Source: Panax quinquefolius | Lineage: Eukaryota > Streptophyta > Magnoliopsida > Apiales > Araliaceae | Direction of reading: 5' to 3' | Length of the DNA stretch: 64,000 bases | Assembly (NCBI GenBank): GCA_020205615.1 | Contig: CM035152.1 | Span: 148,666,166-148,730,165 of the forward strand | Shown here: positions 34,176-44,633 of the stretch, piece by piece | How the letters are laid out: the number at the start of each line of letters is the position of its first letter | How positions within the stretch are numbered: position 1 is the stretch's first letter | Translations under genes and position numbers: made by a program | Notes under the pieces: model-generated | Told to the model about the DNA's origin: nothing | Databases searched by the model: none | Seen by the model: the letters and a program-made list of their open reading frames with translations, nothing else

Positions 34176-34888
34176 AAGAGCATCACAAAAAAAAACTATA
34201 CTTTCAACTTCAAAAGTAATTGAGGCAGCTGATTAGCAGCCCTCCGATCAAAATTTTATAATTTTAACTTCAAAAGTAATCGAGGCACCTGACTAACAGC
34301 CCTCGGAAGTTACACTTTCAATTTCAAATGTGATCGAGGCACCTGATTAACAACCCTTGGAAGCTACACTTTTAACTTCAAAAATGATTGAGGCACCTGA
34401 GTATAAGCCCTCAACCCCGAAAGTTACACTTTATCTTTAAAAGTGGCAAACGTTATGCTTTATTCGACAAAAGAAAGAAAGTTACACTTTATCTCTAAAA
34501 GTGGCAAACGTTATGCTTTCTTCGAAAAAATCAAGATTTACTATATGAAATGTTATGCTTTTCGTTAAAAGCAATTTGATTATCAATGAATTGAAAAACT
34601 TTCACTTTTGCTTGAATGTTTTTTTTAAAATTTCTTAAAAAAAGGTATAAATTCAAGTGTTGGTTTGTGGAAAATATATATACATGTTTTTGACAAAATT
34701 CATGTTTGCTTATAATACCTACTGTTTTCTTAGAATATTAATTTGAATAACTTGAGATTCAATGATAAATATTGACTTTTAAGGAATCATTCAAATTAAA
34801 AGCAATCAACAAGGTTAAAGAAACTACATTTTGATAAATGAAATATATGTAAATAAATTTCCGAAATAGGAAATCGAAAAAAAAAATA
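34176..34888 (+). repeat. Post-integrase repeats of the Tat element
   Basis: Units of about 60 bp contain TTCAAAAGTAATTGAGGCA, then CCTGA, then AGCCCTCGGA, four times at 34200-34430. They are followed by two units of TTACACTTTATCTCTAAAAG plus TGGCAAACGTTATGCTTT at about 34425-34520. The rest to 34888 is AT-rich. This is untranslated spacer between the sense pol and the antisense ORF. Confidence 0.7.
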
Positions 34889-37800
34889 CTACAACAAGTT
34901 ATGATCTAAAGGCCAAGACAAATCAAACTGAAGTGGAGGCATAGCTAAAGCTTCCAAGTCAGCAATGGCAGCATCTCGAATCTTAAGATTTACAGCTTTT
35001 AGCTCCCTAACCTGTCGGGTAGTTGACTCTAAGTCCCGTCGCTGGCACTCTACATCCTTCAACTTGGCAAATAGATCCCGAAGCTTGTCCTCTAAATCTC
35101 GAGACTGGATCTTCAATTTGTTTGCGGCTTCGTCAAACTCAGAAAGTTGTACTCCAAACGTAGTGTAACAAGATTAAAACTTGACTTGAGAATATCAAGC
35201 CTAGCACGAAAAGGAGACATGTCAACACCCAAGGCTTCAAGGTCTTCCACATCATCACTAAACTTCTTCAAGTCCTCGAATCATAAGGAATATAAAGACA
35301 GAGTGTGTAACCCAAGAACAAGGTCTGCGAGCTGATTTAGGAAGAAGGTTTGGGCAGAAGTTGTCTTAATAATCAACCAGTCAAGTATCTGTGGGAACCT
35401 AGCTAGGAGACGCTACAAACCTTCCTAACTAGAAGATGATATCTGGAAACCCCTCCAAGAAATAAGATCCCTACTTAGATTGAAGGAAGCTCTGGCAGAA
35501 GCTATTTTAGACGCCACCATGGAATTTGTCGAGACAAGATATGGAGGAGCAGAAAGATGTTGTATTGCTGATGATTCCTCGAAGCCTTGGCCACCTGGAG
35601 GATAATCAAGGTCATTATAAGGCGAGTGGGCAACATCCGGATGAAGAGCATCAAATAAAACAAGTGCCTCAACAGGCAAAGGCAAATCTTTCATCTTCTC
35701 ACTCTGAAAACAAAATGTCAAAGCATAATATATTATGGAATAAGAGAGGAAATTCAAGAAGAATTATATGTTGACTAAAGAAAGATACTCACAATATAGC
35801 CAATGGAAAAAGAGTCGGGAGATGCCACAGAAATGGGAATGTCATTTAACCCACCCAAAGTACTATCAATAATGCCCTCCCGAGCAATCACCAACTCGGC
35901 AGACTCCTTCTGGGGAGGATGGACATCAACAATAGTCTCAGAAGGATTCCCCCTCGAGGAGGTAGGAGCCTCATCAGCATCTTCAGGCCCATCAGGTGGA
36001 GAAGTCATAGGAAGGTTTGAGGAAATTGCTGTATCACCCACAGCAAGACTTGAGCTTACATCGGATAAAGCATCTTTAACATCAAGGCTAACACAATCAT
36101 TATACGAAGAAGACGAATCGACACCGATAAGGATAGGTTGGGGAGACTCACAACTGGCAGAAGCCGCTGCAGCTACCTCATTTAAATTACTAGAAATAAA
36201 ACCAAGATGAACATCATCATCTTCTTCATCGACCTTTGTAATATGAAAATCAAGAAAATAAATACATAAGGAAACACGAAAGCAACTATACGATGGATAA
36301 AAGACGAAAAAATGGAAATGTCAAAAAAAAAAATTACCAAATTTTGCGTTGCTTCTTGACCGGATACTCGGCTATCGACATACTAGAACCAGCATTGTCA
36401 AGAGGGCATTTCGATGATGGCTTCAAGCGGAACCTAATAACGGGACAACTAACCAGGACCAAAATATAAGTAATAGGAGGGGCCACCTCAGAATTAGTAT
36501 TGGTAGATGCTCTCACCTTAGAACGAGTGATTCTCATTCCTCGGCACCAAAGGATCCCTGGGGAGGAACTGGAGGAGGTAGCTGTGATAGAGATATCTGA
36601 GGCGAAGTCCGTGGTGGAAGACTCCTGGAGGTAGTAGGGGCCTGTACGGGAAGAGTATTTGGGTCACTTCGAGGATGAATGTCTACTGACTGAGGATGAG
36701 AAGACTTAGGCATCAAAGCCTCACGCTCAATAATCCGACTACTGGTTGGCCAACGTTCTGAACGGACATTGGTCTTAGGAGAACATAACATCCTAGCCCA
36801 TTGGAGACGTTCGAGAATAGAAACTGGTAGAGAACAAATCAAAGTATCATCCTCCCACCTTTTAAGATTGACTTGCCAATAATTACGTTCGCTGGTAGTA
36901 TATCACTCAATCCGAGAATCATTTGGTATGACAAAAGAAAAGGATTTATGAGAAGCATTTGGAGGCATTGGAAATGCCTATGAAAAAGAGGGAGAGGTAG
37001 AGACAAAGTTGAGAAGGGCAGTCTCATAAGTCTCTCGACAAGTGTGGCCAAAGGGACACTCCTGGTCAAATCCAAACTGTCTCATGACCTTATAAGGAAA
37101 ATAAAGCACAGTGCCAAAACCATTATCTTCGACAAAATAGGGAAGCTCCGTAGTCCAAAGGAAGACGAACCAGGACAATGAAGAACCACTCAATTCTTTG
37201 ATATTTGAGTAGGAGCGAAAGTTACGCCTATAGAAGTGGGGCAGACGACCGCCGCTTTCTGAAACAATAGTGTAGGGATGAGCGATAAAGCATGAAGAAT
37301 CATCGATAAAAAGCCGTAAATCTGAACTAGATCGGTGATCAATCCAGCGAGCTGTGCGGAGGACGATGTTGGGTGATGAAAAAGGATCTGAATACTTCTT
37401 TTTCTTCTTAGGAAGATGTGCAGGAGTAGAATATCTCAAAAAGTGCTCAAAGAGAAAGATCTGAAGAAAGGAGCAGGGAATGAAGCAATTTACGTCATAC
37501 CTAAGTAAATGAATAAAAAGATTGATAAGAGAAAAAGAAAAAAAATGCAGTGTGAAAGACAGTTAATAAAATTATGAAAAATGAACACCTCCTAACAGAT
37601 TCCCTCATAGCGAGAATGGTTTTGTCCAAATGACGATACAATGTTCCTAAGAAGAGAAGAGCAAGAGGAACATTTAGACCTCGAGATAACAAAGAAGCCA
37701 AACCAAACATGCGGGTCGAAGGACCATCTACAGGAGACCCGGTCAAGATGAACCGGGACAACCACATAGCCAAATAAGCTGCCAAGGGAAAGGGCAAGGC

Positions 37801-38940
37801 TCCTCATGGAGAGCGAGGACAGACTTGTTATAGTCAAAACTATTTCTGAGGTCGGGCCTGTAATCCCTGAAGAAGTAGCATACCCAAGATAACTAGGAAT
37901 TCTTTTGCCGGTTAGAGATCTCAAAGTTTGGAAGGAGCGTGTCACCCTAAAATCGCGAGATGTAATTGGGAGCCTACCTGAAAGCTTTCATCAAGTAAGT
38001 AATGCACTCAACATCTCTAGGAGACAAGCTAGATATGCTACAGGAAGTCAAGGCAACAACAGTAAGGCTATAAAATATAATCCAGAATGAGTTCATAATC
38101 TAAAAAACTGAACGAAATAGAAAAGAGGATTACTGGTAAATGGCATAAACGTCCTCTAGAGTTGGGGTGAACTCCCCCCAAGCAGTGACAAATGTACATG
38201 TGGAAGAACACCAGCGTGAAATCAAGATGGTAAGAGCATCATGGTCTTATTGGATACGAAAAATCCCTACATATATTAATGCAACGCAGAATGCTGGCCC
38301 TCTCCAGTATATCCACATAATCAGAATTTGTGAGAACCTCGTCGGTCCAATGTTTCCACCCCTGAAGACGATTGGATGAGTCGGATATGAAAAAAATGGG
38401 ACTGTAGGGGTACTCCTATTTTTTTATACACATACGGGGAATGCGAGTAGAAAAGGGAAAAATGTCTAAGCTTGCGCAAGTCGTAGCATATAGAAATAAG
38501 CCTGCTTTCTCAGGAGGAGGAAAGGTTGTATGATCATAATTCTTCACTTGCTCTCAGAAAACGTCAGAAGACCCATAAAAGGGAGTTTTTCCCCAATCGC
38601 TGATGAAAGGAACTTCCTTAGTAGTTTTTGGGTCTATGGAACGTTCGTTGGAATTTGCCTGCAACAAGAAAACTTAACATGAGAATTCTGGAAACAAGGA
38701 AAGAAAGTGAATGAGCATTTGAAATTAAGTGCTTACCATACCAAGAGAGAATGTATGAAACTTAAATAAGAAGACTGGATTCGGGAAAGAAAGATTATAG
38801 ACACCTGAAAGAAGAAAAAAAAATAACACAAGCATTAGGAGCCATTCAAATAAAAATAGGGTAGAGGAAGAACGGAAAAATGTGAAGGAGGAGGCCACTA
38901 GGTTGGTCCCCCTAGGGATTGGCCCGTAGGGTTTGGCCAC
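34889..38940 (-). pseudogene. Antisense plant mobile domain ORF of the Tat element
   Basis: Read right to left it shows the plant mobile domain (PMD, aminotransferase-like) pattern: FVTAWGEFTPTLEDVYAIY near 38150-38205, and LAAYLAMWLSRFILTGSP, RMFGLASLLSRGLNVPLALL and FLGTLYRHLDKTI near 37620-37780. Next come WFVFLWTTELPYFVEDNGFG and VLYFPYKVMRQFGFDQECP near 37070-37180. A Ser/Pro-rich linker and a coiled-coil-like tail (QRRDLESTTRQVRELKAVN near 34990) follow. Frames shift repeatedly and probable introns interrupt it. Tat elements are known to carry such an antisense ORF after pol; its role is unproven. Confidence 0.7.
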
Positions 38941-39000
38941 CTAAGGAGCTCTCCCCTCTTACATTTAACTTCTCATTGCTTATTGAATCAACTGATTAGA

Positions 39001-39425
39001 ATAAATGCTACTTCGCCGGAATATCCGAGCCAAAATCCTTGTTAAGGTGAAATGGCCTGGAATAAATTCTTCCTCGTTACAGTGTTGCCTCTTTTCTTTC
39101 AGAATATCCGAGTCAATATCCTTGTTAAAGTGAAATGGCCCAGAATAAATTCTTTCTCATTGCGGTGTTGCCTCTTTTCTTTGAGAATATCCGAGCCAAG
39201 AACCTTGTTAAGGTGAAATGGCTCAGAATAAATTCTTCCTCATTGCGGTGTTGCCTCTTTTCTTTGAGAATATCCGAGCAAGGAACCTTGTTAAGGTGAA
39301 ATGGCTCAAAATGGATGCTTCCTCCTTTCGGTATTGCCTTTTGTTTGAGAATATCTGAGCCAAAATCCTTGTTAAGGTGAAAGAGCCCTGAATAGATGTT
39401 TTCTCGTTGCGGTGTTGTGGTCTGA
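39001..39425 (+). repeat. ~83-bp tandem repeats at 3' side of the Tat element
   Basis: Five imperfect units contain GAATATCCGAGCCAA, CTTGTTAAGGTGAAATGG, then AATAAATTCTTCCTC and GTGTTGCCTCTTTTCTTT. They start near 39019, 39105, 39184, 39268 and 39347. Arrays like this are common just before the 3' LTR of Tat/Ogre elements. No LTR follows. Confidence 0.75.
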
Positions 39426-40490
39426 AAAGAAATACTACAATCACCTGAAAAGAAAAGAAACAAATGAAACAATCATGAAGAATTGACAAGCGAAAAATCA
39501 ACACATTCATAATTCAAAGTGAACAATGAAACTTTTTGGCAGCCATTCCATAAAAACACTAATGAAAATATTTTTAATTTGTCTAGCAGCAGAGGTTGTT
39601 AGTAGTGGGGAAATCCGTCGTTCACGTCCCTTAAAGACTTCTCATGATCAGAAAATTTCTGCATACCTCTTGATCAATGGGCTTAATTCATCACGGATTA
39701 AGGTATGATTTCACTCACAAGCGTTTCTGTAATTATATGCGAGTATGGTAGAGAATACCTTTTTCAGGTGAACTTCAGCATAGAAGTACTTGCGTTTATT
39801 TTTTGGTGGATAAAATGAATTACATGCCAGTTGGTGCACACGCCAAAGCAATTGAAAAAGAATGTTTACTTTAGTGCATCTCCTGCTACTTCATTACTGC
39901 TGACTTAACTTTTTTTCTTGTACAATTCCCTGTAAAAGTTGTAGCAAGTCAGAAGAATTGGGATATAGATTTACTTAATAAAAAAAATATTCTGATTCGT
40001 CTTAAAAGTTTAATCAATTAAATAAAAAACATGACTCAATTAAAAAAATACAAAAAAAACATATGTAATGCTAAAATCAGCTTGCTTGCTTCGATTCCAA
40101 AACTACGTTTAGTTAGAAGGCACCAAAATTGTTATAAATTTTTTTTTGAAGTTTGAGCCGCCTGAACCCTTAAGGAGTTTTGATCCGTGACTATAACCGA
40201 GATTTATACGTGATTTGGGGTCACCAATTTATGCCTATTAATATGGGACAAATAAAAGCTATGTGTAAATCTTACTTTTTAACATGAGTCTGCACTAGCC
40301 ATTATCAGAAGACTAGAATAGAAGAAACAATGACTGTTGTTTTAGAACCACCATATATTAAGATGATATATATTTAATTACATGTATGTGGGCATATGCA
40401 GGAGAAGTTATGATTTCACTTGGGACATATATTAAAGCAATGTAGGACATATATTAAGATGATATATATACTTTTATATATATATATATA
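39426..40490. other. Unassigned sequence with one exon-like segment
   Basis: No transposon domain was recognised. At 39526-39702 a plus-strand frame reads FLICLAAEVVSSGEIRRSRP, then LKTSHDQKISAYLLINGLNS and SRIK, followed by a GTATGA donor-like site. The surroundings are AT-rich and intron-like. It could be a gene fragment, but I do not recognise the family. Short repeats of GGACATATATTAA occur near 40423-40457. Confidence 0.35.
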
Positions 40491-40660
40491 TGGGTCTCCA
40501 TCCACAGCAACCGATTGTTGGGAACAACCCTCATTCAAAACCCGCTACTGACTGTAGCGGGTTATAAAAACAAAAACTAAGTAACAATGAATTCTGAGTT
40601 GTGGCGAATTTGGGCAAAGGGGTTGCTCCCCAACAACCGGTTGCTGTGGATGGAATCCCT
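40491..40660. mobile_element. Hairpin MITE 5 between (TA)n tracts
   Basis: About 40-bp terminal inverted repeats are present. The left end carries CTCCATCCACAGCAACCG, ATTGTTGGG and AACAACCC. The right end carries GGGGTTGCTCCCCAACAACC, GGTTGCTGTGGATGGA. The flanks are (TA)n at about 40477-40490 and 40660-40673, so TA is the likely target. The total is about 170 bp, non-coding. The sequence differs from MITEs 1-4 but the (TA)n setting is the same. Confidence 0.75.
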
Positions 40661-41493
40661 ATATATATATATAAGTAAATAAAATCTTATTTTATTTTAG
40701 GAAATAAAATAAAATATTTCTTTATATAAAATCAAATCATTAATATTATTTTGAAAACAAAATCAAATCATTTTGGCCTGTAGTGTAAAGATGACCTGTT
40801 GTTGAATATCTTTGGCATGTTGTGCAAAAAAGACATGTTGTTGAATATCTTTGGCCCGTAGTACAGATATGATCTATTGTTGAATATCTTTTGTCAGTAG
40901 TGCAAAGACGAACTGTTGATGAATATCTTTGGCATGTAGTGCAAAGATGAACTTATTAGTATGATTATGAATAGGAACTGTGATTTGGTATAACCATGAT
41001 CTTTGATGTTTCAGGAAAAAACAGGTGATAAAAATTATCTTCGTTCTGGGTGCGAAGAGGAACCACAATTATGATTATGAGTTATTCACATGATTGTGGA
41101 AAGGAACTGTTGATTGATGTTACAGGTATAAAATATTGTTGGTAGACTTTTAACATGGAGAAGATAATAGACTTTATGGTCTATTTGACTCTTTTAATGG
41201 ATTGCTCGTTCCGCTGCAACTATGGTTAAAAAGTTTTATCATCTACCACATGTTCTAAATCTCTGATTTATTACTAACGAAGGCTATTGATAATTTAATT
41301 ATATTTAGTCATGATACTTTTTTACTAGGCTAGTTGTGTCACCCTTTTGCTTCACAATTCCTTTCAGATAATAAGAGTGTAGCTGGGTCAAGCGGGGTAA
41401 CAGGCCAGGGAATAGAACGATGGTCTATAGCTGTTGAGGTTTCCCCTAAAACAATAAGAAAATAATTTTATCGAGAATTTTAAATAAGTGTGT
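40661..41493 (+). mobile_element. LTR fragment, left part (truncated)
   Basis: From about 40768 it matches, in plus orientation, the 25274-29696 LTR. Shared pieces are GGCCTGTAGTGTAAAGATGA repeats and the AAGCGGGGTAACAGG and CGATGGTCTATAGCTGTTGAGG segments near the internal end. It is cut at 41493 by the insertion starting at 41494 and continues at 54444. Its 5' TG end was not found; 40661-40767 is AT-rich and unassigned. Confidence 0.6.
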
Positions 41494-42539
41494 TGTAAAG
41501 ACCCGAAATTTTTTTGAATAATTATATCTGTATTTATACGAATAATTTTTTATATATATAAAGATGGATATAACAAATAATATTTTGAATATATACTATA
41601 TGGATTTAGCAAAATAGTCAATTTAAATTTTTAAGTTGACTGATAATGAAAGTAAAGTCAGTTATGGTCCATAACCCTAATTCATGGATTATGAACAAGG
41701 GGTGAGAATATTAAGATATAATAATTATATTTCAATGTGATATGTATGTACTATATGTATGTATGGTACGTTTAATGTTGATCAGATATAGCAGAGTATT
41801 AGAAAACCCTAAGTTTAAACCTTAAATCAAACCCTAAATAGAAAACTGAGATCGATTGTTAATTAGATACATGTAATCAAGGAGATATGTTAGTGATTAT
41901 GAATCTAATTAGGGGAAACCCTAACAATTATCAAGAAACCCTAAATGCTAAGTTAAAAATCCTAATTTGATTTTTGAGAAACCCTAAACCCTAATTGGTG
42001 ATTAGCAAGCCCTAATGGTATTTAGCAAATCTTAAGATTAAAATTTATGGGAAATATTTGAAATTACCAAACTACCCTTAAAATTTAAATGGAAAAGACC
42101 AAAATACCCTTTAGTGTGTAAAATGACCAAATTACCCTTTTACTTAACTTGTAAGATAAAAGGTTTTCTAGAATGTTGTGACTCACCATGTTAGATATTC
42201 GATGTGCTTGAAAATATCAGCCAATCCTTATCTTAATTGATACCTTGCAAGATTGGATTCATTGAATCAAATTATAAGATTTAAAGAGAGAAAAATTCAA
42301 AAAAAAAAGGCTCATTTGCTATCTCTCACTAGCCAAGTCCTCTCTCTCCCAAATCCACGAAATCTTTAAGTTATTCAGTCCCTAAACAACTCTCCAGAAC
42401 ACCCAAATCAGTTGTGTAGAGCAAGATCAAAGCAATTTCAAGAAAGAGGTATAAAACCCTAACCCTATTTAATCTTACATGTTAGTATAAATTTTGTGTT
42501 TAAGTGTTTAGATGCATGCTAGAGGATGTTATATGATGA

Positions 42540-43670
42540 TCTATGATGTTACATCATAGATCTATAACCTCAAAGTGCCTTAAAATTAAAGTTTTTCAAA
42601 ACTGCCATGAACCCTAGATTTATGGCCTGACAACCGAATGTTAGAGGCCATAGATCTTAGTCTGTTAATGATTTTGTATGTTTGATGTTTTAGATTTGTA
42701 GTTTGTTGTAAGGACTTTCATCTAGACTTGAGATCATGCTTAGATCTTGTCCAGAATGGAAGTTATTCATGGTCAAACTCAGTTGACCGAGCATAACCAA
42801 GAGTTTCTGGGAAGCCCAGAAACTCAAAATCAGTGTCTGACAAGGTTTTGTCAAGCCTTGATTTGTCAGGTGTTAAGTGTTTTGTTGATGTTGTTGTATC
42901 TAGTATGTAGCCTATTAGATAGACTTTAAACCCATGCTTTTATATCACTCAAACAATCAACAGATTGTAAGTAGTGGATGGTCAAAGTAGCCTGCACGAC
43001 CTTGACTTTCAAATTTCTGGGTAACCCAGAAGTTGATTTTCAGCGTCTGACAAGAAGTTTGTGGTTCCAGATCTTGTATGTGTTTGATGTTTTGCTTGTG
43101 TTAGTGTTTTAAGATGGAACTCTTGTATGTATACTACATAATCATGCTCATAAATCACTTAGATAACAAACAGAATGAAAATTATTTAAGGTCAAACTAG
43201 CCAACTCGATCGCGGATGCAGTTTTTTGGAAAACCCAGAAAACTCAAGAACATGTTTTCTGACAATGTTTGACCAGATGCTAGCTTATGATTCTGATGTA
43301 GTTTAAATGATCTGATGATTGATAATTGTACCTTGTCATGTGGACTACAACCTTAAACCATTAGAACACATTAACAATTACCAGAACCTATAGAAATTTA
43401 AGCCTCAAAGTGGACCTTTGAAGCTGACTGGGTTTCTGGAAAACCCAAAAAGCTCTGACAATGATTTTGCAAGGCCAGATTTTCATGCTATGTGCTTGTA
43501 TGACTTAGATAATGCTTGATTCGTGTAGTATTACATAAATACTACATGATCAATGCTTAAGATTGTCCAAAACATGTGTAGACAGAGAATTAGATATGGT
43601 CAAAGTAGGCACCATAAACACTGACTGTCAATGTTCTTGAGCCTCAAGAACACCTATTATGACAGTAAAT
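42540..43670 (+). repeat. ~209-bp tandem array with a hairpin in each unit
   Basis: Five to six diverged units are present. Landmark hairpins lie near 42806, 43016, 43225, 43434 and 43632, about 209, 209, 209 and 198 bases apart, with a weaker trace near 42597. The clearest are GAGTTTCTGGG-AAG-CCCAGAAACTC (42801-42825) and TTCTGGG-TAA-CCCAGAA (43015-43031). Each is preceded by GGTCAAA and followed by TCTGACAA. Later hairpins are decayed. Confidence 0.7.
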
Positions 43671-43679
43671 CGCCGCTAA

Positions 43680-44460
43680 AGCCTTCAAATGATTTAATTT
43701 AATTATTTTGTTTTATAATTTCGAAAATACATTAAAAATAGAAATAAATTTCTAAAAATTATAAAATCGCTTTTAAAAATTATTTTAAGTTATAAAATTA
43801 ACTTTTGATAAATTGACATATTTTTCATTAATATTACTATTTATTTGAATATTAATGATATTAAATTTATTTAATAAATGGGTTAAATAAATGGGTTTAA
43901 AATGATTTTTATATTGTAAAAATTATTTTAAATAATAATAAGAGGTTTAAAAATATTTTAAGTTATAAATCATGACTTTTAATATTTTAAGGTAATTTTA
44001 TTAATAATTTAATATTAATGATAATAAGTTTATTTAATATTTATATTAAATAAATAGCTTAAAATGGTTTTAATGATTTAAAAAATCATTTAAAAAGGTT
44101 AAAAATATTTTAAGTTATAATAAATAACTTTTAATATTTTCATGAATAATAAATTAATATTTAAATATTAATGGTGATCATTTAAAAATAATTTTAAATG
44201 TTTTAAAAATCATTTAAGGGTAAACTAAATGTTTTAAAATACTTTGAGTTATTATTAATAACTTAGATATTTTGTCAAGTATTTCATTAATATTTTTATA
44301 TTATTTAAATATTAATGATAATAGAATTATTATGTATTTAAATCATTTAAAATGATTCCAGTGTTTGAAAAATCATGATAAATTATAATACCTTGAAGAA
44401 TAATATGATTAATATTTAAATTATCTACTATAGTATTTGAAGTTACAGAATAGAGTTTAA
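43680..44460 (+). repeat. AT-rich degenerate repeats
   Basis: Several imperfect units contain ATTTTAAGTTATAA, ACTTTTAATATTTT and TTAATATTTAAATATTAATG, spaced 130-170 bases apart (near 43785, 43957, 44108, 44240). There is no coding potential. They are part of the outer LTR-like element. Confidence 0.5.
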
Positions 44461-44633
44461 GTAAGTATAAACTCAATTATTATCCGATAAAGCCGTCGGT
44501 ACACTGAAATGTTACCAAGGTTAAACTAGACTTATATAAATTGACCTAATAAGTTATTATTTGTGTTAGAATGACTGTTATAACTATGTGACAATGTGTT
44601 TAAGCTATATGATGACTGCAAATAGCTGTGTTA

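Larger units (their letters stand above)
22566..39425 (+). mobile_element. Tat-clade Ty3/gypsy retrotransposon, 3' LTR not found
   Basis: The order is 5' LTR (22566-23082), primer binding site, gag, [antisense solo LTR], protease, RT, RNase H, archaeal-type second RNase H, integrase, repeats, antisense plant-mobile-domain ORF, tandem repeats. A second RNase H before integrase and an extra antisense ORF after pol are diagnostic of the Tat lineage. No copy of the 5' LTR was found downstream before 40490, so the element is probably truncated near 39.4-40.5 kb. Many stops show it is old. Confidence 0.75.

Noticed and set aside
35425..36210. Plus-strand open frames at 35526-35774 and 35803-36210
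   Set aside because: They are shadows of the antisense plant-mobile-domain ORF, whose recognisable motifs lie on the minus strand.
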